A stretch of 49,752 bases of DNA from Comamonadaceae bacterium (GCA_947443645.1 CANEXF010000018.1:1-49752), one strand, 5' to 3'; counted from the stretch's first letter, positions 25,401 through 33,872 are shown. Notes: generated by a model from the letters alone, not told the origin. Numbers and translations: made by a program.

Positions 25401-26105
25401 ATGAGCAAAGAACTCCTCAAGATTGAAGACCTGCACGCCTGGTATGGTGAATCGCACATCCTGCATGGCGTGAACCTCACCGTCAATGAGGGCGAAGTCG
25501 TGACGCTGCTGGGTCGCAATGGCGCCGGCCGCACCACCACCATGCGCGCCATTGTTGGCCTGACCGGCAGCCGCAAGGGCTCGATCAAAGTCAAGGGTGA
25601 AGAAACCATCAAGCTGGCGCCGCACAAAATAGCCAGGCTCGGAATCGGCTACTGCCCGGAAGAACGCGGCATTTTTGCCAGCCTGACGGCGGAAGAAAAC
25701 CTGATGCTGCCGCCGACCATTGCGCCAGGCGGCATGAGCATTGACGAAATCTACGCGATGTTCCCCAATCTCAAGGAACGCGCCAACAGCCCCGGCACCC
25801 GGCTGTCGGGCGGCGAGCAGCAGATGCTGGCCGTGGCGCGCGTTTTGCGCACTGGCGCGCGGCTGCTGCTGCTCGATGAAATCTCCGAGGGCCTAGCGCC
25901 GGTGATCGTACAAAAGCTGGCAGAGATGATTCTCACGCTCAAGGCCAAGGGCTACACCATCGTGCTGGTCGAGCAGAACTTCCGTTTTGCCGCGCCGCTG
26001 GCTGACCGTTTTTATGTCATGGAGCACGGCACCATCGTGAAACAGTTTGCACAACACGAGCTGTCCGCGAACATGGGCATGCTGCAAGAGTACCTGGGGG
26101 TCTGA
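25401..26105 (+). CDS. livF: Branched-chain amino acid ABC transporter ATP-binding protein LivF (Liv system 2) with Arg in Walker A
   Basis: A 234-residue ATPase. The Walker A loop reads GRNGAGRTTT: the invariant lysine is replaced by Arg44 (codon CGC at 25530-25532). All other motifs look intact: signature LSGGEQQMLAVARVL near residue 134, Walker B LLLLDEISEGLAP near 154 and switch LVEQNFRFA. The frame opens further upstream at 25353, but that part overlaps a repeat copy. The ATG at 25401 starts the usual MSKELLKIEDLHAWYGE opening. It is the second gene of the operon, 65 bp before the binding-protein gene. The substitution could leave an asymmetric transporter with one degenerate ATP site. 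Otherwise this is a standard LivF. Confidence 0.93.
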   Translation: MSKELLKIEDLHAWYGESHILHGVNLTVNEGEVVTLLGRNGAGRTTTMRAIVGLTGSRKGSIKVKGEETIKLAPHKIARLGIGYCPEERGIFASLTAEENLMLPPTIAPGGMSIDEIYAMFPNLKERANSPGTRLSGGEQQMLAVARVLRTGARLLLLDEISEGLAPVIVQKLAEMILTLKAKGYTIVLVEQNFRFAAPLADRFYVMEHGTIVKQFAQHELSANMGMLQEYLGV

Positions 26106-26170
26106 TCCGTCCACACGGGCCCGGCCAACTTATCCACGTCAACTTCAACACACTTCAACAGGAGAGACTC

Positions 26171-27364
26171 ATGAAACTCAAATCCATCGTCGCCGCCATT
26201 GCACTGGGCTTTGTAGCCGTCGCTTCGGCGCAAAACACAGGTCCGGTCAAGATCGGCTTCATCACCGACATGTCCAGCCTGTATGCAGACATCGACGGCC
26301 CGGCCGGTGGCGAAGCCATCAAATGGGCGGTGCAGGACTTCGGCGGCAAGGTGCTAGGCCGCCCGATCGAAGTGCTGACCGCCGACCACCAGAACAAGGC
26401 CGACGTTGCCAGCTCCAAAGCGCGTGAGTGGATAGACAAGGACGGCCTGTCCATGCTGATTGGCGGCACCAGCTCAGGCACGGCACTGGCCATGGCCAAA
26501 GTCACGGCAGAAAAGAAACGCCCCTTCATCGCCATCGGCGCAGGCTCGGCCCGATTGACCAATGAAGACTGCTCGCCCTACACCGTTCACTATGCCTACG
26601 ACACGGTGGCACTGGCCAAGGTTGCAGGCTCCGCGCTGGTCAAGGCCGGCAATAAAAACTGGTTCTTCCTGACCGCCGACTACGCCTTTGGCTACTCGCT
26701 GGAAGGCGACGCCTCCACCGTGGTCAAGGCCAACGGCGGCACGGTGGTCGGCGCGGTGCGCCATCCGCTCAATGCGTCTGACTTCTCGTCCTTCTTGCTG
26801 CAGGCGCAATCGTCCAAAGCGCAGATTCTGGGTCTGGCCAATGCCGGCGGCGACTTCACCAATGCAATGAAGGCCGCCAAGGAATTCGGCATCACCAAAA
26901 CCATGAAGGTCGCCGGCCTGCTGGTCTTCATCAACGACGTGCACAGCCTGGGCTTGGCAAACACCGAGGGCTTGCAACTGGCCGATAGCTGGTACTGGAA
27001 CCAGGACGACGCATCGCGCAAATTCGCCAAGCGCTTTTTTGAAAAATACAAACGCATGCCGTCCAGCCTGCAGGCCGCTGACTACTCGGCCGCCACCAAC
27101 TACCTCAAAGCCGTGCAGACCGCTGGCACGACGGACGCAGACAAGGTCATGAGCACGCTCAAGGGCATGAAGATTGACGACTTCTACAACAAGGGCCAGA
27201 TCCGCGCCGATGGCCGCATGATTCACGACATGTACCTGTTCGAAGTCAAGAGCGCCAAAGACTCCATCACGCCATGGGACTACTACAAGACCGTAGCCAA
27301 GGTTCCTGGTGAGCAGGCTTTCACGACGGTCGCAGAGTCGAAGTGCTCGCTGCTCAAGAAATAA
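26171..27364 (+). CDS. ABC transporter substrate-binding protein of Liv type (Liv system 2)
   Basis: A 397-residue periplasmic binding protein with a signal peptide (cleavage near ASA-QN at residues 20-22). The first-lobe opening is PVKIGFITDMSSLYADIDGP, followed by KADVASSKAREWIDKD and a GGTSSGTALA ligand-type loop. The start has a GGAGAG ribosome-binding site. The pattern resembles the subgroup of Liv binding proteins whose ligands include aromatic or carboxylic acids as well as amino acids, so the branched-chain label is only a family name. It lies mid-operon between livF and livH. The gene is followed by a strong hairpin (27389-27415), which may raise its mRNA level over the downstream permeases. 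Confidence 0.9.
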   Translation: MKLKSIVAAIALGFVAVASAQNTGPVKIGFITDMSSLYADIDGPAGGEAIKWAVQDFGGKVLGRPIEVLTADHQNKADVASSKAREWIDKDGLSMLIGGTSSGTALAMAKVTAEKKRPFIAIGAGSARLTNEDCSPYTVHYAYDTVALAKVAGSALVKAGNKNWFFLTADYAFGYSLEGDASTVVKANGGTVVGAVRHPLNASDFSSFLLQAQSSKAQILGLANAGGDFTNAMKAAKEFGITKTMKVAGLLVFINDVHSLGLANTEGLQLADSWYWNQDDASRKFAKRFFEKYKRMPSSLQAADYSAATNYLKAVQTAGTTDADKVMSTLKGMKIDDFYNKGQIRADGRMIHDMYLFEVKSAKDSITPWDYYKTVAKVPGEQAFTTVAESKCSLLKK

Positions 27365-27388
27365 GGCTGCGGTAAAGCGCGTCACGGC

Positions 27389-27415
27389 GGCCGGTGATTC
27401 ACGCAGTCACCGGCC
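27389..27415 (+). other. Perfect 9-bp stem hairpin after the Liv system 2 binding-protein gene
   Basis: GGCCGGTGA pairs perfectly with TCACCGGCC across a 9-nt loop, 24 bp after the stop codon. No T-run follows, so it is more likely an mRNA-stabilising or processing structure than a rho-independent terminator. The equivalent place in Liv system 1 also carries a hairpin. Confidence 0.6.
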
Positions 27416-27503
27416 AGCCCTGAGCTGATCCGTGGCGCAGCTTTGATCTGCGTGAATTTTTGCTTCGTGATTTCTGAATTTTTAGGTGTTCTGACAGGTC
27501 CTC

Positions 27504-28388
27504 ATGGAAATCTTCGGCATTCCCCTGCAAGCTTTTTTAGGCCAGCTCTTGCTGGGCCTGGTCAACGGCGCGTTTTACGCGATGCTGAGCCTGGGCCTGG
27601 CCGTCATCTTCGGGCTGCTGGGCATTGTGAACTTTGCCCACGGCGCGCTCTACATGCTCGGTGCGTTTGCTGCCTGGATCATGCTCGACCAGTTCGGCAT
27701 CAACTACTGGGCGGCACTGATTCTTGCGCCACTGGTTGTGGGCATTCTGGGCATGGTGATAGAACGCCTTTTCCTCAAACATCTCTACAAGCTGGACCCG
27801 CTTTACGGCCTGCTGCTGACGTTTGGCCTTTCACTGATTGCCGAAGGCGTGTTCCGTGAGCTTTACGGCGTGTCCGGCCAGTCGTACAACGTGCCTGAGC
27901 TGCTGTCCGGCGCGACCAATCTGGGCTTCATGGTGCTGCCCAACTACCGCGCCTGGGTCGTGCTGGTGTCACTCACGGTCTGCCTGGGGACCTGGTTCCT
28001 GATTGAGCGCACCCGGCTGGGCGCCTATTTGCGCGCAGGCACGGAAAACGCGGCGCTGGTGCAGGCCTTTGGTGTGAACGTACCGCTGATGGTGATGCTG
28101 ACCTACGGTGCAGGCGCAGCGCTCGCCGGACTGGCGGGTGTGCTGGCCGCACCCATCATCCAGGTCAATCCCTTGATGGGGTCCAACCTGATCATTGTGG
28201 TGTTTGCCGTGGTGGTCATTGGCGGCATGGGCTCGATTCTGGGCTCCATCGTCACCGGCCTGGGCCTGGGCATCATCGAAGGCATGACGCGGGTGTTCTA
28301 CCCGGAAGCCTCCAATATTGTGGTCTTCGTCATCATGGTGCTGGTGTTGATGGTCAGACCGGCTGGTCTCTTTGGTAAAGAAATATGA
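27504..28388 (+). CDS. livH: Branched-chain amino acid ABC transporter permease LivH (Liv system 2)
   Basis: A 294-residue polytopic permease with about eight hydrophobic segments and the LivH-type motif GIVNFAHGALYMLGAF near residue 45. It also has the cytoplasmic coupling region RAGTENAALVQAFGVNVP near 178. The ATG at 27504 is the first start in the conserved frame. It sits 139 bp after the binding-protein gene and 123 bp before livM, and the latter spacer is almost entirely a repeat element that begins at this gene's stop codon. It pairs with LivM and the LivG/LivF ATPases. Confidence 0.93.
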   Translation: MEIFGIPLQAFLGQLLLGLVNGAFYAMLSLGLAVIFGLLGIVNFAHGALYMLGAFAAWIMLDQFGINYWAALILAPLVVGILGMVIERLFLKHLYKLDPLYGLLLTFGLSLIAEGVFRELYGVSGQSYNVPELLSGATNLGFMVLPNYRAWVVLVSLTVCLGTWFLIERTRLGAYLRAGTENAALVQAFGVNVPLMVMLTYGAGAALAGLAGVLAAPIIQVNPLMGSNLIIVVFAVVVIGGMGSILGSIVTGLGLGIIEGMTRVFYPEASNIVVFVIMVLVLMVRPAGLFGKEI

Positions 28389-28482
28389 CCCCCACGCTTT
28401 TCACTTCTTGTAATACGCTGCCCCCCGAGGGGGCGCTGCGCCTGCGGCCTGGCAAAGCCAGTTCCGCGGCCCCGGTTTGCCA
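28387..28482 (+). repeat. Dispersed repeat, family B, copy 2 (longest)
   Basis: It begins within the livH stop codon as GACCCCCACGCTTTTCACTT, continues through the GC-rich hairpin CCCCCCGAGGGGG, and then GCTGCGCCTGCGG, GGCAAAGCC and GCGGCCCC. These blocks recur in inverted orientation in copy 3 (29490-29722). It fills most of the livH-livM spacer. Confidence 0.75.
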
Positions 28483-28511
28483 TACTCCCGCCGCTCGTAG
28501 ATTTGAAAAAA

Positions 28512-29480
28512 ATGAATAGCTATAACCGCATCACGCGCATCACCTACCTTGCGCTGCTGGCAGTGGCACTGGCGTCGCCCTTTCTTGGGCTTTATCCGGT
28601 GTTTGTGATGAAGCTTTTGTGCTTTGCATTGTTCGCCTGCGCCTTCAACCTGTTGCTGGGTTTCACCGGCCTGCTGTCTTTTGGCCATGCGGCATTTTTT
28701 GGCTCGGCCGCCTACGTCACCGGCTGGTTCATCAAGTCGCAAAACTGGACGCCTGAACTGGGCCTGCTCGCCGGTGCTGTGGCAGCAGGACTGATAGGCC
28801 TGCTGGTCGGGCTGGTGGCGATCAGGCGCCAGGGGATTTACTTCGCCATGATCACACTGGCGATTGCGCAGATGGTGTACTTCGTCTGCCTGCAAGCGTC
28901 ATTTACTGGCGGCGAAGACGGCCTTCAGGGCGTACCGCGCGGCAAGCTCTTTGGCTTGATCTCGCTCGAATCGGACATCGCGCTTTACTACCTGATCGTC
29001 GCGATTTTTGTCGCCTCCTTTCTGTTCATATCGCGCATCGTGCATTCGCCCTTTGGTCAGGTACTCAAGATGATTCGCGAGAACGAGCCCCGCGCCATTT
29101 CGCTGGGCTACCAGGTTGACCGCTACAAACTGCTGGCCTTCGTGCTGTCTGCTGCGCTGGCAGGTCTGGCCGGCTCAATGAAAACGCTGGTGATGGGCTT
29201 TGCCACGCTGTCAGACGTTCATTGGTCGATGTCGGGTGAAGTGATACTGATGACCTTGCTGGGCGGCGTGGGCACCTTCTTCGGGCCCGTCATGGGCTCT
29301 GGCATCGTGATTGCGCTGCAGAACCTGCTGGCCGACAAGGTCGGCTCCTGGGTCACCGTGATCATTGGCGTGATCTTCGTGCTGTGCGTGCTGGCTTTTC
29401 GCAAAGGCGTGGTCGGCGAATTGCACGCCTGGCGCGAGCGCCGCCGCGATGCGGCATTGAAGCTGGCCAAGCGGCACTGA
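28512..29480 (+). CDS. livM: Branched-chain amino acid ABC transporter permease LivM (Liv system 2)
   Basis: A 322-residue inner-membrane permease with the LivM-type motif GFTGLLSFGHAAFFGSAAY near residue 50. The coupling segment is MIRENEPRAISLGYQVDRYK near residue 187, and GEVILMTLLGGVGTFFGPV follows. A TTG three codons upstream (28503) could also start the frame; neither has a clear ribosome-binding site, probably because the spacer is a repeat, so translational coupling or weak initiation is likely. It is the last gene of the G-F-SBP-H-M operon. It is an independent protein here, unlike the LivM-LivG fusion of system 1. Confidence 0.92.
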   Translation: MNSYNRITRITYLALLAVALASPFLGLYPVFVMKLLCFALFACAFNLLLGFTGLLSFGHAAFFGSAAYVTGWFIKSQNWTPELGLLAGAVAAGLIGLLVGLVAIRRQGIYFAMITLAIAQMVYFVCLQASFTGGEDGLQGVPRGKLFGLISLESDIALYYLIVAIFVASFLFISRIVHSPFGQVLKMIRENEPRAISLGYQVDRYKLLAFVLSAALAGLAGSMKTLVMGFATLSDVHWSMSGEVILMTLLGGVGTFFGPVMGSGIVIALQNLLADKVGSWVTVIIGVIFVLCVLAFRKGVVGELHAWRERRRDAALKLAKRH

Positions 29481-29489
29481 TTGCGCCGG

Positions 29490-29722
29490 ACCGCAGGCGC
29501 AGCAAGCGCGCGTGGTCGGGGTATTCTTCAAGCAGGGGCCGCGGGACTGGCTTCGCCAGACCGCAGGCGCAGCAGCACCCTCAGGAGGCAGTGAGCTACA
29601 CGCAAGTAGAGCGAGCTTGGGGGCCAACAATTTCCCGCCGGGCCGCCCCAAGGGAAATTAGCCCCCTCGGGGGGCAGCAAGCTACACGAAGTGAGCGAGC
29701 GTGGGGGCCACGCTCGCTGGCC
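29490..29722 (-). repeat. Dispersed repeat, family B, compound copy 3
   Basis: Read on the minus strand, this 230-bp stretch holds two partial units in tandem. Each starts with a GGCCCCCA(C/A)GCTCGCTC-like block and runs through a CCCCCCGAGGGGGC or CCTCCTGAGGGTGC hairpin block. The second unit goes on to GCTGCGCCTGCGGTCTGGCG and GCGGCCCC as in copy 2. A third fragment (GCTGCGCCTGCGGTCCGGCG) lies at the left end. It separates livM from the convergent transglutaminase gene. Confidence 0.7.
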
Positions 29723-29726
29723 ACAC

Positions 29727-30608
29727 TCACTCTCCATCCGTAGACAAGGCGTAGTCCACCCGCTGCGGCAGCACCAGTTGCCCCTGGCCATTGGCGACGG
29801 CCTGAATGTAAATCTGCGGCTGGCTGACGTTGACACGGCCAAAAATGGTCGCAAAGGCAATATCGGCGGCGTCGCGGCCGGTACAAAAACGTACAAAGCC
29901 CATAGGAATCGCCGTACCCGAGGGGTCAAAGATGTACCAGCGGCCGGGAAAGTTTTCGCCTCCAAGATAGACCTCAACGTAGGCATGAAAGTCAGGCGGG
30001 CCAAGCACGGCATCGGCGCCATAGTCCATGCCGCTCACCATGCGCGCTGGCAGGTTCACGGCCCGGCACAGCGCAATCATCAGATGCGCGAAGTCGCGGC
30101 AGACACCCACCCGCTCAATCAGGGTATCCAGCGCCGAGGTGCCGCTGGTGCTGGTGTTGCCCTGAAAACTCACGGTGCGCTCGACCCAGTCGCAAATCGC
30201 TTTGGCACGCAGGTAGCCCAAGGGCAGATGGCCAAACTCCTGCTGGGCCAGCGTCAGCAGACGGTCTGACTGGCAATAGCGGCTTGGATAAAGATAGGGC
30301 AGCACGTGACCAGGCAAATCCAGCGGGCTGAGCTCGACCAGCGCCTCGGGCGCCGCCTCGAAATGGACCAGCTCCACCACAGCACTGTAGTTGAGCGTGA
30401 ACTCACCGCTGCTGGCGCGCAGGCGCAGCAGGCGGCTTTGGGTCAGCTTGTCCACATCGTGGCTTGGCGCCAGGCTCTGGTTGAACTGCAATGACTCGCT
30501 CACTACCCGCTGCCGGGGCGTGCGCGCAGCCTGGATGTTGAAAATGAAATCGCAGCTGCTATCGAGTACCTCGTAGCTCAGCTGGACAGAAAATTCAAGT
30601 CTGACCAT
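29727..30608 (-). CDS. Transglutaminase-like family protein
   Basis: A 293-residue protein with an N-terminal beta-rich bacterial transglutaminase domain (residues 1 to about 110) and a papain-fold core. The catalytic triad is visible as Cys170 (RVGVCRDFAHL), His208 (PPDFHAYVEVYL) and Asp228 (YIFDPSG). Bacterial members of this class are usually cysteine proteases or peptidases, and a few crosslink proteins; the substrate is unknown. No signal peptide is seen, so a cytoplasmic location is likely. The ATG at 30608 begins the conserved N-terminus. The gene stands alone, convergent with livM across repeat DNA, with 224 bp of apparently non-coding sequence upstream. Confidence 0.9.
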   Translation of the reverse strand: MVRLEFSVQLSYEVLDSSCDFIFNIQAARTPRQRVVSESLQFNQSLAPSHDVDKLTQSRLLRLRASSGEFTLNYSAVVELVHFEAAPEALVELSPLDLPGHVLPYLYPSRYCQSDRLLTLAQQEFGHLPLGYLRAKAICDWVERTVSFQGNTSTSGTSALDTLIERVGVCRDFAHLMIALCRAVNLPARMVSGMDYGADAVLGPPDFHAYVEVYLGGENFPGRWYIFDPSGTAIPMGFVRFCTGRDAADIAFATIFGRVNVSQPQIYIQAVANGQGQLVLPQRVDYALSTDGE

Positions 30609-30832
30609 GGACAGGTTTCATCTGATGGCGTCAATCAAGAAGGGCCGGACGCAAGGCCCGCACGGGCGCAGCGGTGTGCCCGGCAGCCCGGTTCCGGCAA
30701 ATCATGATTAGGCCTGCAGGCCAGACCGCGTTTTGCAAAAAGTGGTTTTTCCCGAACTGCTAGACCTGCACGGTCTGACGCGCTGGCGGCAAGCGCGCCT
30801 ACAACCGCCTGAGCGGTGTCGCCTGGCAGGCT

Positions 30833-31423
30833 TTAGCCGGCGTGAAACTGCGCGGCGTTTTTACCCTTGAAGGGTGCGTAGAAGGCCTTGATGACCAACA
30901 TGTCCGCCTCGATATCGCCGGTTGGATGGAAAACCGGCCCCAGCCCGCTGAGCTTTTTTTCGTAATCCATATAGGCCATCACGATGGGTGCCTGGGCCGC
31001 CACGGCAATGTAATAAAACCCGGTCTTCCAGACCCGGGTGTTGCTGCGTGTGCCTTCGGGCGGCACCACCAGTTGCATGGCGCCGTCAGCCGCCTGCAGC
31101 GCCGCAGCCGATGCGGCAACCAGGTTGTTGGCGCGGTCCCTGTTGACGGGAATGCCGCCCAGCCACATCATGAGGCCACGAAAAGGCGGCTTGAAGATCT
31201 GTTCTTTGCCCATCCAGTAGATATTCAGCCGCAGCGCAAACGCCACCATCAGGGTGTAGGGCAAGTCCCAGTTGCTGGTGTGCGGCGCGGCGATCAGCAC
31301 GCTCTTGCTGCCGCCAGGCGGCAAACTGCCCGTGATCTTCCAGCCTGTGAGTTTCAAAAAGCTGATGGAAAAAACGCGGAGCAAGGTGTTGACAACGGGC
31401 GTGTCAAAGATGGTGCGGTGCAT
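30833..31423 (-). CDS. 1-acyl-glycerol-3-phosphate acyltransferase-like protein (PlsC family)
   Basis: A 196-residue membrane-associated acyltransferase-type protein. The catalytic HX4D motif is HTSNWD (His48, Asp53), and the glycerol-phosphate-binding block is VVPPEGTRSNT, with the proline-preceded GGIPVNRDRA block between. It would transfer acyl groups to lysophosphatidate or a related lysolipid at the inner membrane. It is shorter than classic PlsC (about 240 residues) and may be a lysophospholipid- or ornithine-lipid-type acyltransferase. It has no neighbour in lipid metabolism. The ATG at 31423 is the first in the conserved frame. The lengthy upstream gap holds a family A repeat. Confidence 0.88.
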   Translation of the reverse strand: MHRTIFDTPVVNTLLRVFSISFLKLTGWKITGSLPPGGSKSVLIAAPHTSNWDLPYTLMVAFALRLNIYWMGKEQIFKPPFRGLMMWLGGIPVNRDRANNLVAASAAALQAADGAMQLVVPPEGTRSNTRVWKTGFYYIAVAAQAPIVMAYMDYEKKLSGLGPVFHPTGDIEADMLVIKAFYAPFKGKNAAQFHAG

Positions 31424-31616
31424 GGGCTATCTGGTCGGTGAAAACAGCAGACCGTCTGACAGCCCACAAAACAGGTCAGCTCACCATCCATCAGGCATAC
31501 AAACGTATTTAATGCGCAAACTGACAGCAATTTAACCAATTTTGATAGTTTAAAGGTTTTGCAGCCCTCGCCAGCCTTGAATCTTCGCGCAGCTAGACGA
31601 CCAGGCAAAAGCTTTT

Positions 31617-31650
31617 TGCTATTTTATTTGTAGCTGCTAGCGCCCGTCGG
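31617..31650 (+). repeat. Dispersed short repeat, family A, copy 4
   Basis: TGCTATTTTATTTGTAGCTG, followed by CTAGCGCCCGTCGG, closely matches copy 6 (42494-42538, opposite strand), including the AGCGCCCGTCG block. It lies between the PlsC-like gene and the SDR gene, 16 bp before the SDR stop codon. Confidence 0.7.
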
Positions 31651-31665
31651 CATTGCCTAAAACGG

Positions 31666-32415
31666 TCAAAACGGCAGCGTCAGACCTTGGTAGTCCACCA
31701 GCGCGCCGCTGTCCGAGGCCTGCAGGCCATCGAGCACGCCCAGCAGCTGGCGTGCGGCCTCGCTTGCCGGCCGTACTTTCAGGCCGGTCTTGGCAAAGGG
31801 CTGGCTCAAGGGCGTCTCCACCGTGCCTGGATGCAAGCTCACACAGATGCTGTCCTTGTTGCGCCGCGTCAGCTCCACCGCGGCCGTTTTGACCAGCTGG
31901 TTGAGCGCCGCCTTGGACGCCCGGTAGCCATACCAGCCGCCCAGGGCGTTGTCGCCAATGCTGCCGACCCGGGCAGACACAAAACCGGCAACGCAGCGGC
32001 CGCGTTTGGGCAGCAACGGTAAAAAGTGCTTCATCACCAGGGCCGGGCCCAGGGTGTTGATGGCAAAAACATGGCGCAGATAGGCTTCGTCCAGGTTGGC
32101 CAGACTGCGTTCCGGCTGACCCGCCTGGCCATGCAAAAAGCCGGTGGCCACCAGCAGCAGCCGGAGCTCAAGCCCGGACGCGGCACACAGCTCGGCGACC
32201 CTGCTGGCCGCGTCACGAATACTGGCCTCGTCGAGGTAGTCCATGCGCAGCTCACTGCTGCGGCTGATACCCATGACCCGGCCATCAGCCCCTGCGGCCT
32301 GCCGGTCCTGCTCCAGCTGCGCAAGCAAGGCGGCGCCCAGACCGCCGCCGGCACCGATCACCAGAGCCAGGCCAGGTGAGGCCGGCGCATTCAGATCGGT
32401 AGGCGCGGCGCTCAA
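31666..32415 (-). CDS. SDR-family oxidoreductase (C-factor-like)
   Basis: A 249-residue short-chain dehydrogenase/reductase. The nucleotide loop is VIGAGGGLGAALLAQL near residue 20 and the active-site pair is in YGYRASKAALNQ (Tyr-x3-Lys). The usual NNAG motif is replaced (VATGFLHGQ), which resembles the CsgA/C-factor-like branch of SDRs. The substrate is unknown. Its ATG overlaps the dbpA stop codon by 4 bp (ATGA), so it is translated with the helicase, although a functional link is not obvious. The end lies next to a family A repeat. Confidence 0.88.
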   Translation of the reverse strand: MSAAPTDLNAPASPGLALVIGAGGGLGAALLAQLEQDRQAAGADGRVMGISRSSELRMDYLDEASIRDAASRVAELCAASGLELRLLLVATGFLHGQAGQPERSLANLDEAYLRHVFAINTLGPALVMKHFLPLLPKRGRCVAGFVSARVGSIGDNALGGWYGYRASKAALNQLVKTAAVELTRRNKDSICVSLHPGTVETPLSQPFAKTGLKVRPASEAARQLLGVLDGLQASDSGALVDYQGLTLPF

Positions 32416-33830
32416 GCCTCGTCCATGAAGCGGACCTTGACGCTTTTGCCCTTGACGCCGCCGCTGGCGAGTTTTTGCTGGGCCTGGCTGGCAATACCCC
32501 GGTCAACCGCCACATAGGTTGAAAACTCGTTGACGTTGATCTTGCCAACCTGCTCGCGCGTGAAGGGCGGCACATTGCCGTCCGCGCCGGTGAGCGCGCC
32601 CAGTACGTCGCCAGCGCGGATTTTTTCCTTGCGGCCGCCAACAATTTGCAGCGTCACCATGGGCGGCAACAGCGGTTCATTGCTGGCGGGCGTCAGATCG
32701 CTGAGCTTGTGCCATTCGGACTCGGCTTTTTGCAGCACCTCGATCTTGCCGACATAGCCCATCTCGTCCATGCTGGCCAGGCTGATCGCCATGCCCTCTT
32801 CGTCAGCACGCCCGGTGCGGCCAATGCGGTGGATATGCACCTCGGCGTCAGGCGTGACATCGACGTTGATGACCATCTCCAGCTGCGCGATGTCCAGGCC
32901 ACGCGCCGCCACGTCGGTCGCGACCAGCACCGAGCAGCTGCGGTTGGAGAACTGCACCAGCACCTGGTCGCGTTCGCGCTGTTCAAGCTCGCCAAACAGC
33001 GCCAGTGCGCTGAAGCCCTGGTCTTTCAAATAGGCCACCAGCGCACGGCATTGCGACTTGGTGTTGCAAAACGCCAGCGTGCTGGCCGGGCGGAAGTGGC
33101 GCAGGACCTGCGCCACGGCGCCCAATCGGGCTTCGTCATGGTCGCTGTCGGGCACCTGGTACCAGCGCTGCTGGATCTTGGTTTTTTCGTGCTGCGCCTG
33201 CACTGTGATGGTTTGCGGCGATTTCATGAACTGCTGGCTGAGCTTGGCGATGCCTTCAGGATAGGTCGCAGAAAACAGCAGCGTCTGGCGCTCTTTCGGG
33301 CACTGCTTGGCGACCGTCACGATGTCCTCGAAAAAGCCCATGTCCAGCATGCGGTCCGCCTCGTCCAGCACCAGCGTATTCATGGCTTCCAGATTGAGGT
33401 TGCCACGGCCCAGGTGGTCCATGATGCGGCCTGGTGTGCCGACAATGATGTGCGCGCCGTTTTCCAGGCTGGCCGACTGGTTGCGCAGCGGCACGCCGCC
33501 GCACAGCACAACGACCTTGACGTTTTCTTCGGCGCGCGCCAGACGCCGGATTTCGGTCGCGACCTGGTCGGCCAGCTCGCGCGTGGGGCACAAAACCATG
33601 GCCTGCACGGCAAAACGCCGCGGATTCAGGTTGGCCAGCAGGGCAATGCCGAAAGCGGCGGTCTTGCCGCTGCCGGTTTTGGCCTGGGCGATCAGGTCTT
33701 TGCCCAGCAGGGCCAGGGGCAGACTGGCCGCCTGAATCGGTGTCATTTGCAGGTAGCCAAGCTGCTGCAGGTTGGCCAATACATGGGCCGGAAGGGATAA
33801 AGCGCTGAAGTCGGAGGAGGAAGAAGTCAT
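32412..33830 (-). CDS. dbpA: ATP-dependent RNA helicase DbpA
   Basis: A 472-residue DEAD-box helicase acting on 23S rRNA in large-subunit assembly. The motifs in order are Q-motif region YLQMTPIQAASLP, Walker A AKTGSGKTAAF, PTRELADQV, LDEADRMLDMG, LFSATYP, then helicase C-terminal ATDVAARGLDI and HRIGRTGRADEEG. The last 75 residues form the DbpA-type RNA-binding domain that recognises hairpin 92 of 23S rRNA. This domain separates DbpA from the other DEAD-box helicases. An in-frame TTG six bases upstream exists; the ATG at 33830 is the better start, followed by MTSSSS. The gene is divergent from gor with a 42-bp gap, and its stop overlaps the downstream SDR start. Confidence 0.94.
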   Translation of the reverse strand: MTSSSSDFSALSLPAHVLANLQQLGYLQMTPIQAASLPLALLGKDLIAQAKTGSGKTAAFGIALLANLNPRRFAVQAMVLCPTRELADQVATEIRRLARAEENVKVVVLCGGVPLRNQSASLENGAHIIVGTPGRIMDHLGRGNLNLEAMNTLVLDEADRMLDMGFFEDIVTVAKQCPKERQTLLFSATYPEGIAKLSQQFMKSPQTITVQAQHEKTKIQQRWYQVPDSDHDEARLGAVAQVLRHFRPASTLAFCNTKSQCRALVAYLKDQGFSALALFGELEQRERDQVLVQFSNRSCSVLVATDVAARGLDIAQLEMVINVDVTPDAEVHIHRIGRTGRADEEGMAISLASMDEMGYVGKIEVLQKAESEWHKLSDLTPASNEPLLPPMVTLQIVGGRKEKIRAGDVLGALTGADGNVPPFTREQVGKINVNEFSTYVAVDRGIASQAQQKLASGGVKGKSVKVRFMDEA

Positions 33831-33872
33831 GCGCAATTATCATGGCTGGTGACTTTTGCTCTAGGAATACCC

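Noticed and set aside
25530..25532. Considering the LivF Walker A Arg as proof of a dead gene
   Set aside because: All other motifs and the reading frame are intact, and the rest of the operon looks functional. It is kept as a finding and not called a pseudogene.
28382..28505. Possible CRISPR-like or attachment-site sequence
   Set aside because: The units are not regularly spaced and have no uniform spacers. It is a dispersed GC-rich repeat with internal hairpins.
32646..33800. A 384-codon plus-strand frame antisense to dbpA
   Set aside because: The DEAD-box gene on the other strand has every expected motif, and the antisense product is Gln/His/Arg-rich without structure cues.
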